A stretch of 64,000 nucleotides of DNA from Segniliparus rugosus ATCC BAA-974 (GTDB taxonomy: Bacteria > Actinomycetota > Actinomycetes > Mycobacteriales > Mycobacteriaceae): the NCBI RefSeq assembly GCF_000185725.2, contig NZ_KI391954.1, positions 310,001 through 374,000 on the forward strand, read 5' to 3'. Shown here piece by piece: positions 35,260 through 43,998 of the stretch. The number at the start of each line of letters is the position of its first letter. Position 1 is the first letter of the stretch. Below the pieces are notes generated by a model, which did not search any database, was not told the DNA's origin, and saw only the letters and a list, made by a program, of their open reading frames with translations. The translations under genes and the position numbers were made by a program.

Positions 35260-35942
35260 CGGCCACGGACAAGACCGCGACCCGGCCGCCGAAGATCCCG
35301 GCCCGCTTGGATGTGTATCCCGAGCCGGGGGAGCAGGTCGACTGGTACGACAACGACTTCAGCGCGCTGGACGTGCGGGGCGCGCTGCTGCCCGCGCTCG
35401 GCGACGAGTTGCACGGGCTCTCCTTCCGAGCCTCCCGCCTCGTCGAAGTGAACCTCGTCGGAGCCACGCTCGCGCAATTCCGGCTGCTCGACGTCGAGCT
35501 GGTGCGGTGCGATCTGTCCGGGGGAGTCTGGGACAGCGCCTCGCTAGAGCGGGTGGTGTTCCGCGATTGCCGGATGACGGGTCTGGCGCTCAGCGGGGCT
35601 GCGCTCACTGACGTGCGGATCGAGGGCTGCGGAGCCGAGCTGATGAGCTTGCGGATGGCCAAAGCAAGGCGGCTGCACGTGGAGTCTTCGATGCTGCGCG
35701 GGGCGGACTGGAACGAGGCGGCGCTCGCCCAGTCGCGCCTGGTGCATTCCGACCTACGTGGCGCGAGCTTTCAGCGCGCGCAGCTGCAGGACGTTTCGCT
35801 GCACGGGTCGAAACTGGACGACATTGCCGGGGCCGGCTCCCTGCGGGGGGCGCGGGTCTCGCCAGACCAGGCGATCATGCTCGGCGGGCTGCTCCTCGCA
35901 GAGGCCGGGATCGAGGTCGAAGACGCGCACGGTCTGTCCTGA
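35256..35942 (+). CDS. Pentapeptide-repeat protein
   Basis: A 228-residue protein with a right-handed beta-helix of pentapeptide repeats: FRASRLVEVNLVGATLAQF, VRCDLSGGVWDSASLERVV, FRDCRMTGLALSGAALTDV and so on (about 120 residues), where every fifth residue is Leu or Phe. Such proteins can mimic DNA and protect gyrase (MfpA/Qnr), but many have unknown roles; nothing here proves a gyrase link. GTG 35256 overlaps the coaE stop by four bases, so it is coupled to coaE. An in-frame upstream ATG (35196) lies inside coaE and is less likely. Confidence 0.88.
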   Translation: MTATDKTATRPPKIPARLDVYPEPGEQVDWYDNDFSALDVRGALLPALGDELHGLSFRASRLVEVNLVGATLAQFRLLDVELVRCDLSGGVWDSASLERVVFRDCRMTGLALSGAALTDVRIEGCGAELMSLRMAKARRLHVESSMLRGADWNEAALAQSRLVHSDLRGASFQRAQLQDVSLHGSKLDDIAGAGSLRGARVSPDQAIMLGGLLLAEAGIEVEDAHGLS

Positions 35943-35945
35943 CGC

Positions 35946-36690
35946 TCAGAAGATGTCGTCGAAGATCTCGTCGACGACTTCCTCGCCGACCGCGAACCCG
36001 GCGCCCATGGCCATGGCCTGCCCGAACCCGCTGCCCATGAGCCGGTTGAAGAAGCCGCCCTGCTGCGGTTGGCCCTGGGGGTACCCCCCGCTTGCGGGGT
36101 GGGGGTACCTCCCGCTTGCGGGGGAATAGTAGGCCGCGGCAGGAGGCTGGGCGTACTGCTGCCCGTACGGAGCCGGGGGCTGCGCGTACGGCTGCGTGGG
36201 GGGCGGCGGCATACGGAGCCGCGTACGGAGAACCGGCGAAGTCCCTGGCAGGGGCGGGCCCGGCCGCCGCTCGCGCCAGATCGAGAGCCAGCCGCGACTG
36301 CTCGTTGATCGAAAGCGTCGCTTCCCGCAGGTCGAGCTGCCATTCCCTGGCGTTCAGATCGCCGAGGTCGGCGGAGGCCTTCAGCTTGTCGGCCAGCCGG
36401 ATGAGCAACGTCGAGGACTGCGACTGGCGGTCGGCCAGCGCGGTTTGGGTCTGCGAGAGCACATCGGGGTTGCCGAGCCCCACGATGTTGACCAGGCTCG
36501 CGGCGAGGCTGGACTCCTCACGGACGGCCAAACTCGCCTCCCGCAGGTCGAGCTGCCATTCCCTGGCGTTCAGATCGCCCGCGTCGGCGGCCGCCTTGAG
36601 CTTGGCGGCGAGCCCGTCGAGGAGGCTCGTGGCGGTGTTGCTGCTCTGGCGCAGCTCGGCCTGCGCTCTCGCGACTGCGCTGGTGTCCAT
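35946..36690 (-). pseudogene. Repeat protein with 72-residue duplication and Pro/Tyr/Gln-rich tail (frame broken)
   Basis: Reading starts at ATG 36690 (RBS AAGGA close before it) with MDTSAVARAQAELRQSS. Two tandem units of about 72 residues follow, each with GDLNAREWQLDLREA(S/T)L; 41 bases are identical (36323-36363 and 36539-36579, 216 bases apart). Near 36198-36203 a run of six C (on the coding strand) shifts the frame; removing one C joins ...SPYAAPYAAAP to TQPYAQPPAPYGQQY, a Pro/Tyr/Gln-rich segment, and a C-terminal amphipathic end FFNRLMGSGFGQAMAMGAGFAVGEEV...DDIF. The two pieces clearly belong together. Function unknown; coaE nearby shows the same kind of lesion. Confidence 0.7.
36077..36124. 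repeat. 24-base tandem repeat inside the frame-broken gene
   Basis: Two head-to-tail units of 24 bases (36077-36100 and 36101-36124) differing at two positions. Each contains the hairpin CCCCGCTTGCGGGG type. In the protein they encode eight-residue units PASG(R/G)YP(H/Q). The period is a multiple of three, so the repeat number can vary without breaking the frame. Confidence 0.8.
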
Positions 36691-36771
36691 CTGCGCTGTC
36701 CTTCCCTTCGTTCCGGGGCCTTCTTGCTGAAGGGGGAACGAACCAGGCCGACGACAAGTTCCCGGAAACGG

Positions 36772-36809
36772 GCAGGGGCCCCGCCGGACGCGTCCGGCGG
36801 GGCCCCTGC
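36772..36809 (-). terminator. 38-base perfect palindrome after the lectin operon
   Basis: Bases 36772-36809 are a perfect palindrome with 19-base arms centred on ACGCGT, GC-rich throughout. It lies 12 bases after the stop of the 42-residue gene on the minus strand, where the lectin transcript should end. There is only a weak T tract (GTTTCC). I read it as a terminator; a protein-binding palindrome is the alternative. Confidence 0.65.
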
Positions 36810-36821
36810 GAGCAGCGCGGC

Positions 36822-36950
36822 TCAGTGGCGGGTGTGCTTCTGCCACTCCGGGGTGTCCGGGTCGGAGATATCGCGCTGTTCGGGCTCGTCGCCCAGGCCG
36901 AGAGCGCCGTTGAGGTCGGCCGCCTGCTCCGGGTGTTCGGGGTTCGTCAC
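36822..36950 (-). CDS. 42-residue small protein next to lectin gene
   Basis: A 43-codon frame starting GTG 36950, with GGAAAGG six bases before it, the same RBS-spacing-GTG arrangement as the lectin gene upstream (GAAAGG, six bases, GTG). The product is acidic and hydrophilic (MTNPEHPEQAADLNGALGLG ... DTPEWQKHTRH), with no membrane segment. It begins 27 bases after the lectin stop and is followed by the strong palindrome, so it completes a two-gene transcript. No family recognised. Codon bias and RBS make it credible despite its size. Confidence 0.6.
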   Translation of the reverse strand: MTNPEHPEQAADLNGALGLGDEPEQRDISDPDTPEWQKHTRH

Positions 36951-36977
36951 GATATGCCTTTCCAGTCGGATCCGGGC

Positions 36978-37529
36978 TCAGAGCGCCGGAATGGTGAGTT
37001 CTTGTCCGACGTTGATGAGGTCGGGGTTGGCGATGCCGTTGGCCTCGGCGATCTGCGGGTAGAGGTTCGCGTCGCCGTAGAACTTCTGCGCGATGGCGGA
37101 GAGGGTGTCGCCGCTCTCGACGACGTAGGTCTGCGGCTCGGGCGCGGCAGGCTCCTCCTCGACGACCTCTGCGGCCGCGGGGGTCGGGACGATCGGCTTG
37201 TCCGTCACCGTGCCCGAGTTCCACAGCGCGGAGCCGTCCGCGCCGTAAACGACGAGGTTGCGGTCGTTCTGGAGCTCGAGCCGCACCTGGCCAGAGGTGC
37301 CCGTCGCCCACTTCGACTCATTCGAATCGGTGTAGAGCACGACGTTGCCGTCGGTCTGCACCTCGAGCCGGGACGCGCCGGTGCCGTTGGTCTGCGTGGA
37401 CCAGACCGGGGTCGAGCCCTCGGCGAGGACGAGGTTGCCGTCATCCTGCAGGGTGAGGGTGAAAACGCCGTTGTCAGAGGAAAGGCTCTGTCCCTTGGCG
37501 AGGGACTGGCCGGCTTGCAGAGTTGCCAC
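36978..37529 (-). CDS. Bulb-type mannose lectin with LysM domain
   Basis: A 183-residue protein: an N-terminal B-lectin fold (1-112) with three sugar-site motifs QDDGNLVLA, QTDGNVVLY and QNDRNLVVY (consensus QxDxNxVxY; the first lacks Tyr), an acidic linker, and a C-terminal LysM domain (YVVESGDTLSAIAQKFYG ... LINVGQELTIP). B-lectins bind mannose; LysM binds peptidoglycan. No signal peptide is visible, as in the similar mycobacterial lectin I recall, so the export route is unclear. Start is GTG 37529 with GAAAGG six bases before. A mannose-rich surface target is an inference. Confidence 0.9.
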   Translation of the reverse strand: MATLQAGQSLAKGQSLSSDNGVFTLTLQDDGNLVLAEGSTPVWSTQTNGTGASRLEVQTDGNVVLYTDSNESKWATGTSGQVRLELQNDRNLVVYGADGSALWNSGTVTDKPIVPTPAAAEVVEEEPAAPEPQTYVVESGDTLSAIAQKFYGDANLYPQIAEANGIANPDLINVGQELTIPAL

Positions 37530-38011
37530 GATGCACCTTTCGATGGGTTGAATACAGGGTGCTGCACTCGCCGGTCGGCAGGGTCGTCCGCCCGTCGGGC
37601 GCGGCGAAGCACAAGCTACCAGAGCTTGCTGGCCGCCACGAGGCGCCCGGAGGTTGTCGGTTTGTTGTTCAGCTCGGGTTCACGGTTGTGTTCGGGCCTT
37701 TGCCGGCTCCCGATCTCGCCATGGAACCAATGTGACCTGGATTACGTCTTATTGCAGAGGAGGATAAAGGCGACACGCCCCTCCTTGTGCGGAACAAGGC
37801 GGAGAGACGGTGGTGGGTTGTGGCTGAAGAGGGAGAGGAGCTGTGCCGATGCTCGCGGTGCCGGATGCGGCAGGCCGGGCGGCCTCGGTGGGCGGCCCGG
37901 TGCTGCCCCGGCGGGAGCGGGGTCTGGCGGGAGACGGACACGGGCCGCCCGAGGCCGCATCCGTCGCTCGCGCCCTGCCCGGAAGGCAGACGGCGATGAT
38001 CCGCCGGATCC
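37530..38011. other. Intergenic region without recognisable gene
   Basis: About 480 bases between the lectin start and the MFS stop, both genes on the minus strand. Both strands contain only frames without good starts or family resemblance. A lower-GC stretch (37735-37790, GGATTACGTCTTATTGCAG and neighbours) may hold the lectin promoter. No tRNA, stem-loop terminator or repeat was recognised apart from that. Confidence 0.6.
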
Positions 38012-39271
38012 TTAGACGCTGGTTGCGCGAGATTGGGGGCGGGTGCGCCGAGCGAGAAAGCCGATCAGCGCGAACGCCACGAGGAGGGGCGCGCCCACGT
38101 ACGCGGCGATCGCCGCCCAGCCGCCTCGGCTGTATGCGAGGCCCCCGAGCGCGCCGAGGAACGAACTGCCGAGGTAGTAGCAGCACAGGTAGAGCGACGA
38201 GGCTCCCGCGCGGTTCGTGACCGCGATGGCGCTCACCCATCCGCTGGCCGCCGAATGCGCCGCGAAGAAGCCAGCGGTGAAGAACAGCATGCCGACGAGG
38301 ACCGCCCACACCGAATCCGGCAGGGTGATCGCGAGCCCAGCCGCCATCATGGCGGCGGCGAGACCGAGGACCTTCGGCCTGCCGATCCGGTCGGCCAGCC
38401 TGCCCGCCTGCGCCGAGGAGAACGTGCCCGCGAGGTACAGGAGGAACACCAGGCCGACCAGGCTCTGCGGCAGGCGGAAAGGCGCTGCGGCCAACCGGTA
38501 GCCGAGATAGTTGTAGACCGTGACGAACCCGCCCATGAGGATGAACCCGAGGGCGAACAGGCACACGAGCGCGGGATTGCGCACGTGGCCGAGCAGTCCT
38601 TTGGCCACCGTCCAGAGCCCGACCGGCTCCGGGCGGAAGAACCGCGACCGAGGCAAGGCCCGGATGAACACGAGGGTGAACACGAGGGACACGACGCTCG
38701 CGATCTCCATCGCGTACTGCCACGGCACGACATCGAGGGCGAACGAGGGGACGAGCCTGCCGATCAGGCCGCCGAGGCTGGTCCCCGCGACATAGCGGCC
38801 CATGGCCCGTCCGAGCGAGTCGCCGTGGATCTCTTCGGCGAGATACGCCATCGCAACGGCGGGCACCCCGGCCAGGGCGAAGCCTTGCAGCGCCCGCCCG
38901 AAGAGCAGCGCCCCGACGGTGGGGCTCAGCGGCAGCAGGAGCCCGATGACGGAGGCCGCGAGCGCCGAAGCCGCCATGACCCTGGTGCGCCCGTACCGGT
39001 CGGAGAGGACGCCCGCTGGGATCAGCGCCAGGGCGAGGAAGCCGGTCGTGAGGGACACGGCGAGCGCCGATGTGGCGGGCGCGACCTTGAAGTGCTCGGA
39101 GAACGCGGGCAGCAGCGCCTGCGCGGAATACATCGACATGAAGGTGGTGAGCCCCGCCGCGAACAAGGCCAATGTGATCCCCCGGTATCCGGGTGATCCG
39201 TGGGCGTGCGGCTCTTCGGGGCGGCCGGCCTCGGCCGCGCGGCTGATCGTGGTCTCTTGGCACGTGGTCAT
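38012..39271 (-). CDS. MFS transporter (YnfM-like)
   Basis: A 419-residue inner-membrane protein with 12 predicted membrane segments. The MFS loop 2-3 signature is GVLSDRYGRTRVMAAS (~98-113) and its C-half twin GRLADRIGRPKVLGLA. RALQGFALAGVPAVAMAYLAEE at ~130 matches the YnfM/drug-cyanate family. Proton-driven export of a small molecule is likely; the substrate cannot be named. Start ATG 39271 has a strong RBS, GGAGG, four bases before. It is divergent from uvrB. Confidence 0.9.
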   Translation of the reverse strand: MTTCQETTISRAAEAGRPEEPHAHGSPGYRGITLALFAAGLTTFMSMYSAQALLPAFSEHFKVAPATSALAVSLTTGFLALALIPAGVLSDRYGRTRVMAASALAASVIGLLLPLSPTVGALLFGRALQGFALAGVPAVAMAYLAEEIHGDSLGRAMGRYVAGTSLGGLIGRLVPSFALDVVPWQYAMEIASVVSLVFTLVFIRALPRSRFFRPEPVGLWTVAKGLLGHVRNPALVCLFALGFILMGGFVTVYNYLGYRLAAAPFRLPQSLVGLVFLLYLAGTFSSAQAGRLADRIGRPKVLGLAAAMMAAGLAITLPDSVWAVLVGMLFFTAGFFAAHSAASGWVSAIAVTNRAGASSLYLCCYYLGSSFLGALGGLAYSRGGWAAIAAYVGAPLLVAFALIGFLARRTRPQSRATSV

Positions 39272-39486
39272 GGCGCCTCCTCGATCTTCATCTTCTGCCG
39301 AGGAGGCGGACGGGGGAAATGCGCGAAGCCGGGGGAATCGATGCCGCCAGGGAATAAACCGGGGTCGGCCAGCCGGGCGGGCGAGGCGGGCGTGAGCACC
39401 GTCACGAAGTTTGTCCGGCCATGCGCGCGGCCTCGTGCCGAGGCCGTCGCCGAAAACATGTCGGTGGCCCTGAGTACCCTGGTGCC

Positions 39487-41613
39487 ATGGCTTTTGCGAG
39501 CGAGATGGACCACGAGCACGAGTACCCGCTTGGCGCGGTCCCGCCGGGCATGCTCGCCGAGGTCCGCCGTCTGGAGCAGCCCTTCGAGGTGGTCAGCGAG
39601 CACCAGCCCGCGGGGGACCAGCCGAGCGCCATCGCGGAGCTGCAGCGCCGGGTGGAGGCAGGGGAGCGGGACGTGGTCCTGCTCGGGGCCACCGGCACCG
39701 GAAAGTCGGCGACGACCGCCTGGCTCATCGAGCGCCTGCAGCGCCCGACTCTGCTGATCGCCCCGAACAAGACGCTCGCCGCGCAGCTGGCGAACGAGCT
39801 GCGCGAGATGCTGCCCAAGAACGCCGTCGAGTACTTCGTCTCCTACTACGACTACTACCAGCCCGAGGCGTACATCGCCCAGACGGACACCTATATCGAG
39901 AAGGACTCCTCGATCAACGACGACGTGGAGCGGCTGCGGCACTCGGCGACGCGCAGCCTGCTCTCCCGTCGGGACGTGGTCGTGGTGGCCTCGGTGAGCT
40001 GCATCTACGGCCTCGGCTCCCCGCAGTCCTACCTCGACCGCTCCGTGCTCCTGGTCAAAGGCCAGGAGGTGGCCCGCGACCAGCTGTTGCGCCTGCTGGT
40101 GGACATGCAATACGACCGTAACGACGTGGCGTTCACGCGGGGGACGTTCCGGGTGCGGGGCGACACGTTGGAGATCATCCCGGCGTACGAGGAGTTCGCG
40201 GTGCGGATCGAGTTCTTCGGCGACGAGATCGACGCGCTCAGCTACCTCAACAAGCTCACCGGCGACGTGGTGGCAGAGGTGGACCAAGTGCGGATCTTCC
40301 CCGCGACGCACTACGTCACCGGGGAGGGCCGGATGGCCCAAGTGATGGAGGCGATCCGCCAGGAGCTCGCCGAGCGGCTGGCGACCTTGGAAGCGCAGGG
40401 CAAGCTCTTGGAGGCGCAGCGGCTGCGCATGCGCACCGAGTACGACCTTGAGATGATCCAGCAGGTCGGGTTCTGCTCCGGCATCGAGAACTACTCGCGG
40501 CATATGGACGGCCGCGGCCCCGGCACCGCCCCCGCGACGCTCTTGGACTACTTCCCAGAGGACTTCCTCACCGTCATCGACGAGTCCCATGTCACGGTGC
40601 CGCAGATCGGAGCGATGTTCGAGGGCGACATGGCCCGCAAGCGCAACCTCGTCGAGTACGGCTTCCGGCTGCCCTCCGCCGTGGACAACCGCCCGCTGAC
40701 CTGGGAGGAATTCTCCGAGCGGGTGGGCCAGACGGTGTATCTTTCGGCCACCCCCGGCCCGTACGAGCTGGGCCAGGCTGGCGGCGAGTTCGTGGAGCAG
40801 GTGATCCGCCCGACCGGGCTGGTGGACCCGCACGTGGTCGTGAAGCCGACCCAGGGGCAGATCGACGATTTGGTGCACGAGATCCGGCTGCGCACCGAGC
40901 GCGACGAGCGGGTGCTGGTCACCACGCTCACCAAGAAGATGGCCGAAGACCTCACCGATTACCTCCTGGAGCTGGGCATCCGGGTGCGCTACCTGCATTC
41001 CGACATCGACACCCTGCGCAGGGTGGAGCTTCTGCGGGAGCTGCGCCAAGGGGAGTACGACGTGCTCGTCGGCATCAACCTGCTCCGCGAGGGTCTCGAC
41101 CTGCCGGAAGTCTCCCTCGTCGCCATCCTCGACGCGGACAAGGAAGGCTTCTTGCGCTCGACCACCAGCCTCATCCAGACCATCGGCCGCGCCGCGCGCA
41201 ACGTGAGCGGCGAAGTCCATATGTACGCGGACCGGATCACCGACTCGATGCGCAACGCTATCGAGGAGACCGAGCGCCGGCGCGAGAAACAGATCGCCTA
41301 CAACCTCGAGCGGGGGATCGACCCCAAACCGCTGCGCAAGAAGATCGCCGACATCCTCGACCGGGTCTACGAAGAGTCGGCGGACACGGCGGACGCGGAA
41401 GCGAAGAACGGCAAAGCCGAGAAAAAGACCGCGAAGAAGAAAGCGGCGGGCGGCACCCCGAAGTCCGACCTGGAGGCGCTCATCGCCGAGCTCAACGAGC
41501 AGATGCTCTCCGCGGCCCGCGAGCTGCGCTTCGAGCTTGCGGCGCGATTGCGCGACGAGCTTGCCGAATACAAGAAGGAGTTGCGCGGCATGGAGGCCGC
41601 CGGGGTGAAGTAG
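39487..41613 (+). CDS. uvrB: Excinuclease ABC subunit B
   Basis: A 708-residue UvrB, the helicase-like subunit of nucleotide-excision repair that verifies damage and loads UvrC. Seen: Walker [14 protein letters not shown] (~67-79), the beta-hairpin [10 protein letters not shown] (~120), helicase motifs [25 protein letters not shown]-type ([16 protein letters not shown]), QTIGRAARN, and a C-terminal UVR motif ([19 protein letters not shown]). A Lys/Ala-rich linker (~640-665) precedes the UVR motif. ATG 39487 lies six bases after TACCCT (39475-39480), leaderless, so upstream in-frame codons are not used. Confidence 0.97.
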   Translation: MAFASEMDHEHEYPLGAVPPGMLAEVRRLEQPFEVVSEHQPAGDQPSAIAELQRRVEAGERDVVLLGATGTGKSATTAWLIERLQRPTLLIAPNKTLAAQLANELREMLPKNAVEYFVSYYDYYQPEAYIAQTDTYIEKDSSINDDVERLRHSATRSLLSRRDVVVVASVSCIYGLGSPQSYLDRSVLLVKGQEVARDQLLRLLVDMQYDRNDVAFTRGTFRVRGDTLEIIPAYEEFAVRIEFFGDEIDALSYLNKLTGDVVAEVDQVRIFPATHYVTGEGRMAQVMEAIRQELAERLATLEAQGKLLEAQRLRMRTEYDLEMIQQVGFCSGIENYSRHMDGRGPGTAPATLLDYFPEDFLTVIDESHVTVPQIGAMFEGDMARKRNLVEYGFRLPSAVDNRPLTWEEFSERVGQTVYLSATPGPYELGQAGGEFVEQVIRPTGLVDPHVVVKPTQGQIDDLVHEIRLRTERDERVLVTTLTKKMAEDLTDYLLELGIRVRYLHSDIDTLRRVELLRELRQGEYDVLVGINLLREGLDLPEVSLVAILDADKEGFLRSTTSLIQTIGRAARNVSGEVHMYADRITDSMRNAIEETERRREKQIAYNLERGIDPKPLRKKIADILDRVYEESADTADAEAKNGKAEKKTAKKKAAGGTPKSDLEALIAELNEQMLSAARELRFELAARLRDELAEYKKELRGMEAAGVK

Positions 41614-41615
41614 GC

Positions 41616-42248
41616 TCAGCCCCGCCGGACGCGTTGGGCCATGCGGTCCACGATGGCGGTCACCGCCGGGCCGGGGTCGCGGAACAAGCTCTCCGCCTCG
41701 GCTTGGAGCACGACGTTCCCGACCGATCTAGCTTCGGCGTATGTTTGCGAGTCCACACCGCCCGGAGCGTAGAAGAAACTCGTCCGCCATCGGACCGCTT
41801 CCGGGAGCGCGGCGTCCACGGTGGTCTTGGCCGCGCAGGTCTTGAGGCCTTCGGCGATACGGGCGAAGGCTTCTCGCGCGGTCTGCGGGTCCGGATAGAC
41901 GGCGACGACGAGATGCACCCCGGCGTTGTTCGTCCCGCCGATGGCGAACAACGAGCGAAACGCGGTCCAGTTGTCGCCGAACGAAGCCGCGCTGCCGAGC
42001 CACGAAGCATTGCCGCACGGGCTTTTATCAGGGTTCGAGGAGTCGGGCCGCCGAGCCGCGTTGGCGGTTTCGGCGTGGAATTCGCCTGTGCTGGCGGGGT
42101 TGTCCTGAGCCGAGATCTGGTCGAGCTCTGCGCTGCTCAGGATGACGCTGTCGATCCTGTCGGCGGGGAAGAGCGCCGGATCGGCTGCCGCTGGCGCGAA
42201 AGCAGCCAGCAGCGACGCGAGCGAGCCTGCGAAGCGAACTCGGAGCAT
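41616..42248 (-). CDS. Secreted PknH-type sensor-domain protein (copy 3)
   Basis: A 210-residue exported protein: signal MLRVRFAGSLASLLAAFAPAAA, then ILSSAELDQISAQ, CGNASWLGSAASFG, VYPDPQTAREAFARIAEGLKTC and SVGNVVLQAEAESL, consistent with a divergent PknH_C-like fold. It lacks the WQC motif of the pair at 17.4-18.9 kb. ATG 42248 has AGGGGG about nine bases upstream; a longer frame continues but without sense. It converges on uvrB, with stops two bases apart. Confidence 0.72.
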   Translation of the reverse strand: MLRVRFAGSLASLLAAFAPAAADPALFPADRIDSVILSSAELDQISAQDNPASTGEFHAETANAARRPDSSNPDKSPCGNASWLGSAASFGDNWTAFRSLFAIGGTNNAGVHLVVAVYPDPQTAREAFARIAEGLKTCAAKTTVDAALPEAVRWRTSFFYAPGGVDSQTYAEARSVGNVVLQAEAESLFRDPGPAVTAIVDRMAQRVRRG

Positions 42249-42326
42249 TGCGGTGGTCCCCCTTGTCGTCGGACAGTCCTTGTCGCGCTGGCGCGCGACA
42301 AACCTGGTAGCGATTATCCTCATGAT

Positions 42327-42944
42327 ATGACTGCCATGGATTTCGCCGAGGCCGAGCGCGCCGACTTCGCCGCCTTCCTCGGCACGCTCACGCCGGAGCA
42401 ATGGGAGGCCCCGACCCTGTGCGGGAAGTGGCGGGTGCGCGACGTGGTGGCGCATGTGATCAGCTACGAAGGGCTGGGGGCGAGCGAATTGGCGAAACGT
42501 TTCCTCGCGGGAGGGCTGTCGGTGGACCGGATCAACGAGGCCGAAGTCGCTCGGGCTCGGGGGCAGAGCACGCGGGAGCTGCTCGCCAGGTTCGGGGCGA
42601 GCCTGCGCCCGAACGGGATGATGACTTTGTATGGCGGCAGGGCTGCGCTGCACGATGGGATGATCCACCATCAAGACATTCGGCGGTCGCTGGGCCTGCG
42701 GCGGGAAATCCCTGCGGACAGGCTACGCGCGACATTGAATTTCACGCTCGTGAGCCCGACTCTGCGCGGCGCGTGGCGGGTCCGAGGGGTCCGGCTCGTC
42801 GCGACCGATCTGGACTGGTCCTGGGGCAGAGGCCCCGAGGCCAGAGGCGCGGGAGAGGCACTCCTGATGGCGATGGCGGGCCGTTCGTCCGCGCTCGGCG
42901 AACTCTCCGGCCCCGGCGCGGCGAAGCTCAGCGCCAGAGCGTAG
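42327..42944 (+). CDS. Mycothiol-dependent maleylpyruvate-isomerase family protein
   Basis: A 205-residue DinB/MDMPI-fold protein: LTPEQWEAPTLCGKWRVRDVVAHV (residues ~19-42) is the family signature, and metal-binding His residues are suggested by VAHVIS and MIHHQDIRRSLG. Members use mycothiol, the main thiol of actinobacteria, or bind divalent metal; many have unknown substrates. ATG 42327 lies exactly six bases after TATCCT (42315-42320), a leaderless start. Its 3' end overlaps the convergent CoA-transferase gene by 17 bases. Confidence 0.87.
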   Translation: MTAMDFAEAERADFAAFLGTLTPEQWEAPTLCGKWRVRDVVAHVISYEGLGASELAKRFLAGGLSVDRINEAEVARARGQSTRELLARFGASLRPNGMMTLYGGRAALHDGMIHHQDIRRSLGLRREIPADRLRATLNFTLVSPTLRGAWRVRGVRLVATDLDWSWGRGPEARGAGEALLMAMAGRSSALGELSGPGAAKLSARA

Positions 42945-43998
42945 CGGGGTCGCTTGGCTCCAAAGGCGGCGGCCCGGCCAGCTCGCCTTTGGTCCGGGAG
43001 AACCGAGGGGCAGGCGCGGGCAGGGTGGTCCCGTCCACGTCGAGCAGGTTCCCCCGCGCCGCCATGTGCGGGTGCAGCGGAGCCTCCGCGAACGACAGCA
43101 CCGGCGTCGTGCAGGCGTCGGTGTGCTCGAAGATCGAGGCCCACTCGTCCCTCGTCTTGGTGCGGAAGATCCCAGCGAACGTCTTGGACAGCTCGGCCCA
43201 GCTGCTCTTGTCGAGCTGGAAAGGCAGATCGTCCGCCTCCAGCCCGAGACCGGCGAGCAACTGGGCGTAGAACTGCGGCTCGATGGCCCCGACCGCGATG
43301 TGCTTGCCGTCCGAGGTCTCGTAGGTGCGGTAGAACGGGGCCGCCCCGTCGAGCAGGTTGTCCTCCCGCTCGTCGGTCCACAGCCCCGCGTCGCGGAAGG
43401 ACCAGATGAAGTGCGCGAGCGCGCTGACCCCGTCCACCATGGCGGCGTCGACGGTCTGGCCGAGGCCGGAGCGCCCCCGCTCCACCAGGGCGGCGAGGAC
43501 GCCCATCACGAGGAACATCGAGCCGCCGCCGAAGTCGGCGACCATGTTCAGCGGCGGCGGAGGCGGGGAGTCCGCCGGGCCGATGGCGTTCAGGATCCCG
43601 GTCAGGCCGAGGTAGTTCAGATCGTGCCCGGCGCGCGGGGCGAAGGGGCCGTCCTGGCCCCAACCGGTGATCCTGCCGTACACGAGCCGGGGGTTGAGCT
43701 TCGCGCATTCCTCGGGGCCGAGGCCGTTGCGCTCCATCACGCCAGGCCGGAACCCCTCGATGAGCACGTCGGCGCGCTCGACAAGGGATTTGACCTTGGC
43801 GAGCTGCTCGGGATCGCGCAGGTCCGCGACGACGGTCCGCCGCCCGCGCAGCTGCTGGTCCGCGTGCAGCGGCTCGGTGGGCCGCTGCACGCGGACCACG
43901 TCGGCCCCCAGGTTGGCGAGCAGCACGGCGGCGTGCGGGCCGGGGCCGATGCCAGCGAACTCCAGGACGCGGATTCCCGTGAGCGGGCCGTCGCTCAT
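42928..43998 (-). CDS. CaiB/BaiF family CoA-transferase / alpha-methylacyl-CoA racemase-like
   Basis: A 356-residue family III CoA-transferase fold. Seen: GIRVLEFAGIGPGPHAAVLLANLGADVVRV at the start (quoted parts are ~8-37), DVLIEGFRPGVMERNGLG (~85), YGRITGWGQDGPFAPRAGHDLNYLGLTG (~118) and GQTVDAAMVDG with the transferase Asp. The R-x-G-H-D motif (RAGHDLNY) favours the racemase (Mcr) branch. In the valine operon it could racemise methyl-branched acyl-CoA. ATG 43998 overlaps the mmsB stop by four bases. Probably last gene of that operon. Confidence 0.9.
   Translation of the reverse strand: MSDGPLTGIRVLEFAGIGPGPHAAVLLANLGADVVRVQRPTEPLHADQQLRGRRTVVADLRDPEQLAKVKSLVERADVLIEGFRPGVMERNGLGPEECAKLNPRLVYGRITGWGQDGPFAPRAGHDLNYLGLTGILNAIGPADSPPPPPLNMVADFGGGSMFLVMGVLAALVERGRSGLGQTVDAAMVDGVSALAHFIWSFRDAGLWTDEREDNLLDGAAPFYRTYETSDGKHIAVGAIEPQFYAQLLAGLGLEADDLPFQLDKSSWAELSKTFAGIFRTKTRDEWASIFEHTDACTTPVLSFAEAPLHPHMAARGNLLDVDGTTLPAPAPRFSRTKGELAGPPPLEPSDPATLWR

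Noticed and set aside
36077-36124. Short tandem units as a CRISPR or regulatory array
   Set aside because: Only two units without spacers, in frame inside a coding gene and translating to PASGxYP repeats.
37843-38220. Plus-strand frame between lectin and MFS genes
   Set aside because: Half of it is antisense to the MFS gene, and it has no ribosome site or family resemblance.
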